In this document: positions 1-7,742 of the stretch, piece after piece
Position numbering within the stretch: the stretch's first letter is position 1
Layout: each line of letters starts with the position of its first letter
DNA from: Streptomyces pyxinae
GTDB lineage: Bacteria; Actinomycetota; Actinomycetes; Streptomycetales; Streptomycetaceae
Direction: 5' to 3'
DNA: 64,000 nucleotides
NCBI RefSeq assembly: GCF_024756275.1
Contig: NZ_JANUGQ010000014.1
Coordinates: forward strand, 62,001-126,000
Notes under the pieces: generated by a model
Told to the model about the DNA's origin: nothing
The model's input: only the letters and a program-made list of their open reading frames with translations
Databases searched by the model: none
Program-made: the position numbers and the translations under genes

Positions 1-1018
1 CCAGCCCGACGAACAGCACCCGGTCGCCGGACCGCAACCCGGCGTACACCCGGTCCAGTTGCACGCCGAGCGTGGCGCTCGCCATGTTGCCGAGCTCGGG
101 CACGGTGACGACGAGCCGGTCCCGGGGCACCCCGGAGAGCTCGGTGAACCGCTCCAGGTACGGCACCGTCACCTGATGGACCAGGACATGGCGGAAGTCC
201 GTCCAGGTGAGCCCGTTGCGCCGGAGCGTCCGGTCCAGGACCGAGGTGCCGACCTTCTCGAACACCTCACGCAGTTCGGCGCCGTCGCCGCGGAAGTAGG
301 TGTGCTCGTCCCCGCGCGGGTGGCGCGAGCCGCCGCCGGGGATGCCGCCGACGGCCCAGTGCTCGGAGCGGGTCTCGGTTTCCACGTCCAGGATGCCGCC
401 GCGCCCGACCGGCTCCAGGACGACCGCCGCGCCGGCGTCGCCCAGGGTGTAGCCGGCGAATCCGTCGCGGAACTGGGCGGCCGTGGCGGGCGCGTGCCGC
501 ACCGCCCGGCTGGGGGTCTCGCCGGTCACCACCAGCGCCCGGCGGGCCCGGCCCGCGAGGATCATCGCGCGGGCCGTGTCGATGCCGTTGACGAAGCTGT
601 TGCAGGCGTTGGTCACGTCCAGCGCGTGGGCCCGGGAGCCCAGTTCGGCCTGGACCAGGTGGGCGGTGGCCGGTTCGGCCATGTCCCGGGTGGCCGACGC
701 GAACACCAGCAGGTCCACGTCGAACGGCGCCAGACCGGCCCGCTCCAGCGCGGTCCGTGCCGCCCGCGTGGCGAGCGTGGAGGCGTACTCCCCTTCGGCC
801 GCCGCCCGTCGCTCGGTGATGCCGGTGGCCCGCTCCAGCAGCCGGTCGGGCAGCCGGGTCCCCGAGGCCGCCGTGATCGACTCCTCCAGCCACCGGGAGG
901 TCACCACCCGGTCCGGCAGGCAGGAGGCGACGGCGGTGATGCCGACGCGGCGTTCCCGGTCGGTGGCCGGGCCGCCGACGCGGTGGTCCCGGTCGCCCGG
1001 GGAGTGCTCTCTGTGCAT
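1..1018 (-). CDS. 3-oxoacyl-ACP synthase III (KAS III/FabH-like), partial at left edge
   Basis: The minus-strand frame runs from ATG at 1018 to beyond base 1, so the last residues are missing; 339 codons are visible against about 330-350 for the family. It should catalyse a decarboxylative Claisen condensation or acyl transfer in fatty acid or natural product assembly. The catalytic Cys is in DVTNACNSFVNG (about residue 139). The His is in VLVHQVTVP (about 281) and the Asn in ELGNMASATLG (about 310), so the Cys-His-Asn triad is intact. No ACP, ketoreductase or other fatty acid gene is adjacent within the window, so a housekeeping fabH operon is unlikely and a secondary metabolism or starter-unit role is an inference. 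A palindromic operator lies 36 bp upstream of the start. Confidence 0.85.
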   Translation of the reverse strand, partial: MHREHSPGDRDHRVGGPATDRERRVGITAVASCLPDRVVTSRWLEESITAASGTRLPDRLLERATGITERRAAAEGEYASTLATRAARTALERAGLAPFDVDLLVFASATRDMAEPATAHLVQAELGSRAHALDVTNACNSFVNGIDTARAMILAGRARRALVVTGETPSRAVRHAPATAAQFRDGFAGYTLGDAGAAVVLEPVGRGGILDVETETRSEHWAVGGIPGGGSRHPRGDEHTYFRGDGAELREVFEKVGTSVLDRTLRRNGLTWTDFRHVLVHQVTVPYLERFTELSGVPRDRLVVTVPELGNMASATLGVQLDRVYAGLRSGDRVLFVGL

Positions 1019-1053
1019 GCCGTGGACGCTAGGGCCTGGCCGAATCCACCCGC

Positions 1054-1071
1054 ATGAGTGTTCGTACTCAT
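1054..1071. promoter_or_regulatory. palindromic operator upstream of the KAS III gene
   Basis: ATGAGTGTTCGTACTCAT is a perfect 6-bp inverted repeat with a 6-bp spacer, 36 bp upstream of the KAS III start. A third half-site (TGAGT at 1079-1083) can pair with ACTCA at 1066-1070. This looks like a binding site for a dimeric regulator. No TetR- or LuxR-type gene is present next to it in the window, so the regulator is unknown. Confidence 0.5.
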
Positions 1072-1248
1072 TCGCGAGTGAGTGCGGGCGACCGTGCCTG
1101 CGACGGCACCGGCGGCGCGCACGGCGCTTGCGTTTTCCGGCGGTTCGCCGTTCCGGCGGTTCCGATGGTCCCGAGGGTTCCGGCGATCCCGAAAGACCCG
1201 GCCGCCCGACGGGGTCGGACGGCCGGGGGGCGGCGTACGGGCCGGGGC

Positions 1249-2103
1249 CTAGGAGCGGCGGCGGGGGCGGCCGGTGGCGCCGTGGGAGCCCTTGCCGGAG
1301 CCCGTACGGCGGGAGCGGCCGGACGCGGTACGGGAGGCCGGCTTGCCCCGGGAGGCGCCGGAACGCCGGGCCTTGTCACCCTGGCCGGACTTCTCCTTGC
1401 CGGACGTGTCCTTGCCGCCGGGGCCTCCGGAGGTTTCCTTGCCGGACGCGCCGCCGGACTTGGCGGTGCGCCCGGCCCGGGCCTCGGACTGCTGGCGGCC
1501 CCGGGTGCTGTTGGCCGTACGGCCCCGGACGATGCCGATGAACTCCTCCACCAGGTCGGTGGTCGTCTCCTCCGGCCAGGACAGCGCCACGCTCGACCGA
1601 GGGGCGTCGGTGACCGGACGGTAGGTGAGGTCACGGCGGTGGTGCAGCCGGGCGAGGGACTGCGGGACGACCAGCAGGCCCACACCCGCCGCCACCAGTT
1701 CCACGGCGTCCCCCGTGGTGGCGGGACGCTCCAGGGCAGGGCGGCCCGGCGGGCGCTCCCACTCCAGGGTCTCGTCGAGCGGGCTGAACACGATGTCGTC
1801 GGCCAGGTCCCCGACGGCGACCTCGTCCACCGCGGCCACCGCGTGGTCCTTGGGCACCAGCACCACGGTCGTCTCGGTGTAGAGGGGGATGGCGCTCAGC
1901 CGCGTACGGTCGACCGGCAGCCGTACCAGACCGGCGTCGGCGTCCCCGGCGAGCAGCAGCGCGGGGACCTCACCGGCCGGGGCGGGGACGAGGGTGAGGG
2001 GGACCCCGGGCAGCCGTTCGTTCCACACCCGCACCCACTTGGCGGGGGTCGCCCCGGGAACGTAGGCGAGACGGAACGAGGGGGGAGCTTCCGAGCCAGT
2101 CAC
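1249..2103 (-). CDS. LysR-type substrate-binding domain protein without HTH
   Basis: 284 residues from a GTG start at 2103. The sequence begins directly in a periplasmic-binding-like LysR effector domain (FRLAYVPGATPAKWVRVW, residues about 10-215). There is no N-terminal winged helix-turn-helix, and none is encoded in frame upstream. The last ~70 residues form a basic, disordered tail rich in Gly, Ser, Lys and Arg, possibly for nucleic acid or partner binding. It is divergent from the DUF5997 gene at 2204 with about 100 bp between starts. The same pairing is common in actinomycetes, so the two products may form a split regulator; that is inference. The effector ligand is unknown. Confidence 0.8.
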   Translation of the reverse strand: MTGSEAPPSFRLAYVPGATPAKWVRVWNERLPGVPLTLVPAPAGEVPALLLAGDADAGLVRLPVDRTRLSAIPLYTETTVVLVPKDHAVAAVDEVAVGDLADDIVFSPLDETLEWERPPGRPALERPATTGDAVELVAAGVGLLVVPQSLARLHHRRDLTYRPVTDAPRSSVALSWPEETTTDLVEEFIGIVRGRTANSTRGRQQSEARAGRTAKSGGASGKETSGGPGGKDTSGKEKSGQGDKARRSGASRGKPASRTASGRSRRTGSGKGSHGATGRPRRRS

Positions 2104-2190
2104 CCCCTCAGGGTATCGGCCCTGGCCAGGGGCGGCGTACGCGGCGGGGAGAAGGGGCACGCGGTGGCGAAGGGGGGCGTGCGCGGTCGA

Positions 2191-2196
2191 TACCCT
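2191..2196 (+). promoter_or_regulatory. -10 box of a leaderless DUF5997 transcript
   Basis: TACCCT matches the TANNNT form and ends 7 bp before ATG 2204, with no Shine-Dalgarno between. This is the usual geometry of a leaderless actinomycete promoter. A similar TACTGT at 2712-2717 precedes ATG 2724 of the MFS gene by 6 bp. Confidence 0.4.
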
Positions 2197-2203
2197 TGAC
2201 CTC

Positions 2204-2614
2204 ATGAAGTCGCACCAGACCGCCCAGACCATGAAGCCCGCCACCGCGGCGAAGAAGCTGGGTGTGTACCTCGATGCCACCCCCGCCGAGTTCCGGGAGG
2301 GCGTCGTCTCACGCACCGAGCTGAACGCCCTCCAGACCGACCCGCCCGAGTGGCTGCAGGAGCTGCGCCGCACCGGGCCGCATCCCCGGCCGGTGGTGGC
2401 GTCGAAGCTGGGCGTCTCGATCTCCGGTCTGGCGCGCGGTGGCATCACCGAGGCACTGACCACGGAGCAGATCGACGCCCTGAAGCAGGAGAACCCGGAG
2501 TGGCTCCAGCGGGAGCGGGCCACCCAGGCGGAGGTCCGCAAGGAGACCGTGCGGCTCAAGGAGAAGCGCGAGGCGGAGCGGGGCGACGAGCAGCCGGGGC
2601 CCGCCCGCGGCTGA
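2204..2614 (+). CDS. DUF5997 family protein
   Basis: 136 residues, the normal length for this actinobacterial family of unknown function. The protein contains an internal duplication. The first unit starts at AAKKLGVYLDATPAEF and ends PPEWLQELRR; the second starts at VASKLGVSISGLARGG and ends NPEWLQRERA. Each unit has a KLGV motif that could start a helix-turn-helix-like fold, then a Leu/Ala-rich helix and a P-x-W-L motif. The C-terminus is charged and probably helical. It is divergent from an HTH-less LysR effector domain, so a DNA-binding or partner role is plausible but unproven. Confidence 0.85.
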   Translation: MKSHQTAQTMKPATAAKKLGVYLDATPAEFREGVVSRTELNALQTDPPEWLQELRRTGPHPRPVVASKLGVSISGLARGGITEALTTEQIDALKQENPEWLQRERATQAEVRKETVRLKEKREAERGDEQPGPARG

Positions 2615-2723
2615 GCCGCAGCTGAACCACGGCTTGAGGCGCCGGGGCGGGCGCTGCCCGCCGTACGGGGCGCTCCGGCGGCGGTCACCGGACGGGACGA
2701 GCGGGCACGCCTACTGTGTTCCC

Positions 2724-3932
2724 ATGACACGCATGATCGGTTCGCCCGCGACCCGTGGCCGGCACCGGCCGGGGTACGCGGGCGCGGCGGCGGTGTTCGC
2801 CATCGGCATGGCCGGGACCACGCTGCCGACCCCGCTGTACGGCCTCTACCGGCAGGAGCTGGGGTTCTCCGAGCTGATGGTGACGGTGGTCTTCGCCGTC
2901 TACGCGCTGGGCGTGATCGTCACCCTGCTGGTCGCCGGGAACTACTCGGACGAGGCCGGGCGCCGGCCGGTGCTGTTCTGCGCGCTGGGCCTCGGGGCGC
3001 TGAGCGCCGGCTGTTTCCTGCTGGAGGGCGGCCTGCCGCTGCTGTTCGCGGGGCGGCTGCTCTCCGGGTTCTCGGCCGGGCTGCTGAGCGGGGTCGGCAC
3101 GGTGAGCGTGCTGGAGCTGGCCGGGCCCGGGCAGAAGGCGCGCGCCGGGTTCGCGGCCACCGCCGCCAACATGGGCGGCCTGGGCTGCGGGCCGCTGCTC
3201 GCCGGAGTGCTGGCCGAGTACGCCCCGCTGCCGCTGCTGCTGCCGTTCCTGGCCCATCTGGTGCTGATCGCCGCCGGCTGTGTGCTGGTGCTGCTGCTGC
3301 CCGAGACGGTCGAGCACCCCCGGCGCCGGCCGCCGCTGAAGCCGCAGGGGCTGCGGGTGCCTCCGGAGGTGCGGGGGGTCTTCGTGCCGTGTGGGCTCGC
3401 CGCCTTCGCCGGGTTCTCGCTGCTGGGCCTGTTCACCTCGGTCGCGCCCAGTTTCGTGGCCGAGACGCTGGGGGTGCGCAATCACGCGGTCTCCGGGCTG
3501 GTGGTCTTCTCGATCTTCCTGGGCTCCACCCTGGGGCAGTCGCTGGTGGGCCGGACGCCGGTGCGCCGGGCGCTGCCGCTGGGCTGCGCGGTGCTGGTGG
3601 CGGGGCTGATCCTGGTCGGTTCCTCGCTGGCTGTGCGGTCCCTGGCGCTGCTGGTGGCGGGGGCGGTGTGCGGCGGTACGGGGCAGGGGATGGCCTTCCG
3701 GGCGGCGCTGAGCGCGGTGAGCGGCGCGGCTCCGGCGGCGCACCGGGGCGGTACGGTCTCCTCGTTCTTCGTGGTCGCCTACACCGGGATCTCGCTGCCG
3801 GTGGTCGGGGTGGGCGCGCTGACGCTCGGGCTCGGGCTGGTCGGCGCGGGGCTGACGTTCACCGCCTGCGCCACGGTGCTGGCCGCGGGAACCGGGCTGT
3901 ATCTGCTGCGGCACCCGCCCGCCGAGTCCTGA
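2724..3932 (+). CDS. MFS transporter (drug:H+ antiporter type)
   Basis: 402 residues from ATG 2724, chosen because a TACTGT -10 box ends 6 bp upstream and because in-frame sequence further upstream is not protein-like. About 12 hydrophobic segments are visible. The MFS loop 2-3 signature appears as GNYSDEAGRRPVLFCALGLG, with FAGRLLSGFSAGLLSG following. It is an inner-membrane exporter of unknown substrate. The gene lies downstream of DUF5997 on the same strand with a 109-bp gap and its own apparent promoter. It faces the next MFS gene convergently. No clear strong terminator is seen in 3933-4202. Confidence 0.8.
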   Translation: MTRMIGSPATRGRHRPGYAGAAAVFAIGMAGTTLPTPLYGLYRQELGFSELMVTVVFAVYALGVIVTLLVAGNYSDEAGRRPVLFCALGLGALSAGCFLLEGGLPLLFAGRLLSGFSAGLLSGVGTVSVLELAGPGQKARAGFAATAANMGGLGCGPLLAGVLAEYAPLPLLLPFLAHLVLIAAGCVLVLLLPETVEHPRRRPPLKPQGLRVPPEVRGVFVPCGLAAFAGFSLLGLFTSVAPSFVAETLGVRNHAVSGLVVFSIFLGSTLGQSLVGRTPVRRALPLGCAVLVAGLILVGSSLAVRSLALLVAGAVCGGTGQGMAFRAALSAVSGAAPAAHRGGTVSSFFVVAYTGISLPVVGVGALTLGLGLVGAGLTFTACATVLAAGTGLYLLRHPPAES

Positions 3933-4202
3933 GTCCGTGCCCTGGGTCCCGAGGCCTGATGCTTGTGGCCTGAGGCAGGGGTTGCTGGCGGGGGCTCGTC
4001 CGTCCGTCCCTCCCTTGTGGCCCCTGGGGAGCCGCGTCCCGGAGTCCGTGCCGGTGCGGGTGGTGTGCTGCCGGTGGGGTGGGGGCGTGGCCCCTCCGGG
4101 CTCACCTCCTCGGAGCCGGCGGAACAACCGTTACGGGTGTGGTGGGCCGGGTATGACCGCCGTCTCCTGCGGGGGCGACCCTGGGCGCCCCCACCCCGGC
4201 CG

Positions 4203-5651
4203 TCACTCATCCGTCCGTGAGTGGGTGGGTTCCCCCGTCTTGGTGCCGTCTGCCGGGTGCGCGTGAGTGGGTGGACATCCCTTCTTAATGCCGTCTGCCG
4301 GGTGTGCGTGGGTGGGTGGGATCCCGGGCTTGATGCCGTCTGCCGGGTGCGCGTGGGTGGGTGGGATCCCGGGCTTGATGCCGTCTGCCGGGTGCGCGTG
4401 AGTGGGTGGGATCAGGGCCAGGAGGGGGACGACGGCCAGGGACAGGGCGGCGCCGCCCGCTGCCAGGGCCGGGTAGCCGGTGGCGGCGACCAACAGGCCG
4501 GAGAGCATGCCGCCGGAGGCTCCGGCGAGCGCCAGGCCGACGTCCGCGAGGCCCTGGACGGATGCCCGGCGGGCCAGGGGTACGGCATCGGTGACCAGGG
4601 ACGTACCGCTGACCAGGCTCAGGTTCCAGCCCACTCCGAGCAGGGCGAGGGCCGTGATGAGCAGGGCCGCGTTCTCCGGCGGGGCGAGCGCGGCGAGGCC
4701 GGCGGCGGTCGCCAGGACCGCGCCGGAGGCCATCGCGGTACGCCGCTCCCCCACCCGGTCGACCAGCAGCCCTGAGAGGGGCGAGGGCAGGAACATCCCG
4801 GCCACATGGGCGGCGATGGCCAGGCCGGTCGCGTGGTCGCCGTGGCCGTGCCCGGCCATGTGCACCGGGGTCATGGTCATGACGGCGACCATCACCAGTT
4901 GGCCGACGGTCATCACGGTGGCGCCGGTCAGCAGTCGGGGCGCGGACGCGGACGCGGCCGGGCCGGTCGGTGCCGGGGTGCCGGCAGGGGGAGCCGTCCC
5001 GGCGCGGGCGAGGAGCAGGGGGTCGGGGCGCAGCAGGGTCTGGATGACGAGGGCGCCGGCGGCGTAGGCGACGGCGGCCAGCAGGAACGGGCCGGCGAGG
5101 CGGGGCAGGTTCCAGGCGTGGGCCAGATCGCCGGTGACGGCGGTGAGGTTGGGACCGGCGACGGCTCCGAGGGTGGTGGCGACGAGTACGGTGCTCACCG
5201 CCCGGCCCCGGCGCTCGGGCGGGGCCAGGTCCGCTCCGGCGTACCGGGCCAGCAGGTTGGTGGCGGAGCCGGCGCCGTAGAGGGCGAGGGCGGCCAGCAG
5301 CAGCGGGGCGTTCCCCAGGGTGGCCGCGGCGACGACACCGAGGCTGCCGATGGCGGCCGTGGCGTGGCCGAGCGCGAGTCCGGGGCGGCGGCCCCGGCGC
5401 TGGGAGAGCCGCCCGATGGCGAAGGCTCCCAGGGCGGCCCCGGTGGTGAACAGGGCGACCGGCAGACCGGCGAGGGCGGTGGTGCCCAGCATCTGCTGGG
5501 CGAGCAGCGCCCCCACCGTGATGCCGGCCGCCATGCCCGCTCCGCTGAGCGCCTGCGCCGCCACCAGGACGGTGAGCACCCGCCGTTGATCGGGGTGCGG
5601 GGCGGGTGACACCCTGGTGCCGGTGGTGCGCTCGGTCGGTGTGGTGGCCAT
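4203..5651 (-). CDS. MFS transporter with His-rich 45-bp-repeat C-terminus (RiPP-like operon)
   Basis: 482 residues. Residues about 25-410 form a 12-segment MFS fold (FAIGRLSQRRGRRPGLALGH is the loop 2-3 signature). Residues about 420-482 are a cytoplasmic or periplasmic tail of four repeats of the type PPTHAHPADGIKPGI, each 15 residues, rich in His, Pro and Asp. The tail is encoded by a 45-bp tandem repeat and keeps frame, so copy number can vary without breaking the gene. It is the last gene of the minus-strand operon starting at 7742, 45 bp after the preceding stop, with a GAGAGAGG ribosome binding site. It is the likely exporter of, or immunity factor for, the operon's peptide product. 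A metal-binding role for the His tail is possible. Confidence 0.85.
   Translation of the reverse strand: MATTPTERTTGTRVSPAPHPDQRRVLTVLVAAQALSGAGMAAGITVGALLAQQMLGTTALAGLPVALFTTGAALGAFAIGRLSQRRGRRPGLALGHATAAIGSLGVVAAATLGNAPLLLAALALYGAGSATNLLARYAGADLAPPERRGRAVSTVLVATTLGAVAGPNLTAVTGDLAHAWNLPRLAGPFLLAAVAYAAGALVIQTLLRPDPLLLARAGTAPPAGTPAPTGPAASASAPRLLTGATVMTVGQLVMVAVMTMTPVHMAGHGHGDHATGLAIAAHVAGMFLPSPLSGLLVDRVGERRTAMASGAVLATAAGLAALAPPENAALLITALALLGVGWNLSLVSGTSLVTDAVPLARRASVQGLADVGLALAGASGGMLSGLLVAATGYPALAAGGAALSLAVVPLLALIPPTHAHPADGIKPGIPPTHAHPADGIKPGIPPTHAHPADGIKKGCPPTHAHPADGTKTGEPTHSRTDE
4216..4410. repeat. 45-bp tandem repeat inside the MFS gene
   Basis: The 14-mer CCGTCTGCCGGGTG recurs at exactly 4246, 4291, 4336 and 4381, a strict 45-bp period. 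The flanks at 4216-4245 and 4395-4410 are partial units. The two central units are nearly identical; the outer ones carry substitutions. The unit length is divisible by three, so slippage changes tail length only. Confidence 0.95.
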
Positions 5652-5696
5652 CTCCGGGCCTCTCTCGGCTTGTTCGGTGCCGGGTCGGGGCGGGAC

Positions 5697-6230
5697 TCAG
5701 CCGGGGAGCGGCGCCAGCGCCGAGATCTCCGCGAGCGGCATGTTCATGCGCTGGTGCAGGAAGCGCACGATGGTCCAGTGCGGCAGGGCGCCCTCGTCGA
5801 AAGGCCCGAACGCCGCGCAGTAGAGCGGGATCCAGCGCAGCGCCTGTTCGATCGCCTGCTCGCGTCCCGGCTCCCGCTGGTACTCCTCGTAGGAGACGCT
5901 GCGGTGGTGGACGAAGTACCGCCCCGGGAGGCGCTCTTCGCAGAGGGCGCGGTACTCCCGGGTCTGGAGGATCAGGTAGTGCCAGATCTCGTCGATGTCC
6001 TGCTCCACCGGGAGGAAGAGCCCGCTGAGCCGGTCGCGGTGGCGGGAGACCAGGTAGAGGTAGCGGAGGCATTCGAGGACCTGGCGCTCGGCGTACTCCC
6101 TCGGCACCCCGGTCCGCCGGGCGGTGTGCTCCACCGTCTCGTCGTGCAGCGTGAGGCCGAGCAGTTGCCTGAGATCCTCGCCGGTGAGACGGCCGGTGCC
6201 GTCCGCCGGAGTGGTGGTCGGTGGTGTCAC
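5697..6230 (-). CDS. GRDP/DUF1399-like protein (putative RiPP-associated)
   Basis: 177 residues from GTG 6230, which overlaps the ligase stop by 4 bp (GTGA), so translation is likely coupled. The core reads DIDEIWHYLILQTREYRALC, then RYFVHHRSVSYEEY. The W-H, Y, C and H-H pattern resembles the glycine-rich-domain-containing-protein-like family (GRDP, DUF1399), where such residues may bind metal. The N-terminal ~60 residues look like a separate helical region. There is no signal peptide or membrane segment. Its biochemical role is unknown. Tight coupling to the adenylating enzyme suggests the two act together on the operon's peptide. The family assignment is by motif only. Confidence 0.65.
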   Translation of the reverse strand: MTPPTTTPADGTGRLTGEDLRQLLGLTLHDETVEHTARRTGVPREYAERQVLECLRYLYLVSRHRDRLSGLFLPVEQDIDEIWHYLILQTREYRALCEERLPGRYFVHHRSVSYEEYQREPGREQAIEQALRWIPLYCAAFGPFDEGALPHWTIVRFLHQRMNMPLAEISALAPLPG

Positions 6231-7507
6231 GGGCTGTCCTGTCCTGCGCCGGTGGCCGGGCGGCCGGGGGTGGCCAGCCAGCCGTACTTCCCGGAGGGGC
6301 CGATGGGGATGCGGGCACGGTGGTCGGGGGCGCAGCGCCGTCCGGTGAGGGCGGCCACACTCTCCGCCAGGTCGGCGGCCTCGGACGCGTCCAGCGGGTG
6401 CCCGTCGAAGGTGGTGTAGGCGAGCCGGCAGTCCCGTGCGCCGGTGAGCCGGAGTTGGTGGAGGAAGATCCGGGGCGAGACGGCCGCGATCCGGTCGTCC
6501 AGGTCGGCCTGGGCCACCAGTCCGCGCGGCGTGGGGAGCAGTTCCTTCTCCCGGCCGCAGAAGGCGGCGACCCGTTCCGGATCGGGCGTACCGTCGAGGG
6601 TGCGGACGCAGTCGCCCGAGCGGTAACGGACCAGCGGCATGTAGGGGTTGCGCACGCTGGTGACGATGAGGCTGTGGATCCCGCTGCCGGGCGCCGCGCC
6701 GGGCACGGGGATCAGTTCGACGCTCATCCGCTCCAGGTAGGGCCGGTAACGGCCGTCGCGGTCGCTGTAGTAGAGGTAGCCGAGCTCGGTGCTGCCGAAG
6801 AGGTCGATCACCGGGCAGTCGAGGTGTTCGCGGAGCATCCGCCGGACGTTGCGCGGGGTGTACTCGTACGCGTGGATCACACTGGCGGGCGCGGGAAAGG
6901 CGTCCTGGAGGTCCCACTCCGCCACCTTCCGGAGGAGGTGGGCGAGATGGTATCCGGAGCAGTCGAGGTGGTAGCGGCCCGCCGGGTGTCCGGCGCGGAC
7001 GCTCCGGATCTCGGCCAGCATGCGTTCGACGTCGCCCCGGGTCCATTCGGCGGGATCGAGGCGGAGGTTGAGGTAGAGGGTGCGCTCGTCGAGCCTCCGG
7101 TCGGCCGGTGTGGGCACCGGTGACGGCGTGGCACCGCGCTTGGCCGCGTTGACCCTGGCCACGTGTTCGGTGGCGAGCACGGTGGTCAGCGAGACCCGGT
7201 GGCATCCCTCGTGCCAGGTGGCGGAGATGTCCGGGTGTTCGCTCCACAGCCGGTAGTAGGAGCGGAGCAGGAAGTAGGGCGGGCGGATGATCCGCATCCG
7301 GGCGTGGTTGGTGCCGGTGGAGAGCACGTATTCCGCCTCGCCGGTCTCCAGGGCTTCGGCGAGGGCCGGAGTCATCCAGTTGTCGGGGAAGTCCCGGGCG
7401 ATGTCGGCCTTCTCCAGGATCGGGAAGTGGCCTCGGGCGACGGACGGGCGGTAGAGGGGTATGTCCCGGACGTGTGCGATGACGTCGGGTGACGGCTGAC
7501 CGGTCAT
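6227..7507 (-). CDS. PaaK-like adenylate-forming enzyme (acyl/aryl-AMP ligase)
   Basis: 426 residues, ATG 7507 with GGAGG just upstream. The ANL core motifs are all recognisable in phenylacetate-CoA-ligase/CapK form. The P-loop is YVLSTGTNHARMRI (about residue 63). The A5 motif is IDLFGSTELGYLYY, the A7 motif is MPLVRYRSGDCVRT, and a C-terminal GPSGKYGWL supplies the A10-type lysine. It should therefore activate a carboxylate with ATP; the substrate is not evident. Second in the operon after the 50-codon peptide gene, it could activate a peptide carboxylate or an acyl/aryl group to be attached to the peptide. It is not part of any paa or aromatic-acid gene set here. Confidence 0.8.
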   Translation of the reverse strand: MTGQPSPDVIAHVRDIPLYRPSVARGHFPILEKADIARDFPDNWMTPALAEALETGEAEYVLSTGTNHARMRIIRPPYFLLRSYYRLWSEHPDISATWHEGCHRVSLTTVLATEHVARVNAAKRGATPSPVPTPADRRLDERTLYLNLRLDPAEWTRGDVERMLAEIRSVRAGHPAGRYHLDCSGYHLAHLLRKVAEWDLQDAFPAPASVIHAYEYTPRNVRRMLREHLDCPVIDLFGSTELGYLYYSDRDGRYRPYLERMSVELIPVPGAAPGSGIHSLIVTSVRNPYMPLVRYRSGDCVRTLDGTPDPERVAAFCGREKELLPTPRGLVAQADLDDRIAAVSPRIFLHQLRLTGARDCRLAYTTFDGHPLDASEAADLAESVAALTGRRCAPDHRARIPIGPSGKYGWLATPGRPATGAGQDSP

Positions 7508-7542
7508 GGTCCTCCGTAGGGTGTCGGGGCCGGTGCGCGGGA

Positions 7543-7571
7543 CCCGGGCGCCCGGAATCGGGACGCCCGGG
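7543..7571 (-). terminator. strong hairpin between peptide gene and ligase gene
   Basis: CCCGGGCG and CCCG on one side pair with CGGG and CGCCCGGG on the other, around a GAAT loop. This gives a 12-bp GC stem with one bulged base. It sits 18 bp after the peptide stop and 35 bp before the ligase start, and has no U-tract. Such a hairpin would reduce read-through and give more peptide than enzyme transcript, as in many RiPP operons. Confidence 0.6.
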
Positions 7572-7589
7572 GGGTGGCGGGGGCTGGGG

Positions 7590-7742
7590 TCAGGAGATAC
7601 AGCCCGTCTTGCCGGCCACGCTGATGCAGCCCTCCTTGGGCGCGGAGCTGATGCAGCCGTCCTTCGCGCCCTGGGCGGAGTTGAGGGCGACCCAGCCCTG
7701 CCAGACCTCGTCCTGGGCCATCTTCGCGATCAACTGCTCCAT
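7590..7742 (-). CDS. small peptide with three K-x-G-C-I-S repeats (putative RiPP precursor)
   Basis: 50 codons from ATG 7742, preceded by GGAGG 8 bp upstream, ending TGA at 7592-7590. Residues 1-26 resemble a leader: helical, with EQLIAKMAQDEVWQGWVAL near the start. The C-terminal half is a 9-residue repeat: KDGCISSAP, KEGCISVAG, KTGCIS. Cys falls at residues 30, 39 and 48, each followed by Ile-Ser, and the peptide ends on the third Ser. The regular repeat, the leader-core layout, the first position in an operon with a ligase and an exporter, and the following hairpin argue for a ribosomally made, modified peptide. I do not recognise the precursor family. No radical SAM, LanB/LanM or YcaO gene accompanies it. 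Confidence 0.75.
   Translation of the reverse strand: MEQLIAKMAQDEVWQGWVALNSAQGAKDGCISSAPKEGCISVAGKTGCIS

Noticed and set aside
4216..4410. CRISPR array for the 45-bp periodic repeat
   Set aside because: There are no unique spacers; the whole unit repeats and codes in frame for the MFS tail.
7590..7742. Known classes for the small peptide (lanthipeptide, thiopeptide, lasso, sactipeptide)
   Set aside because: No matching maturase is in the operon or anywhere in the window, and the core has no class-typical pattern; left as unclassified.
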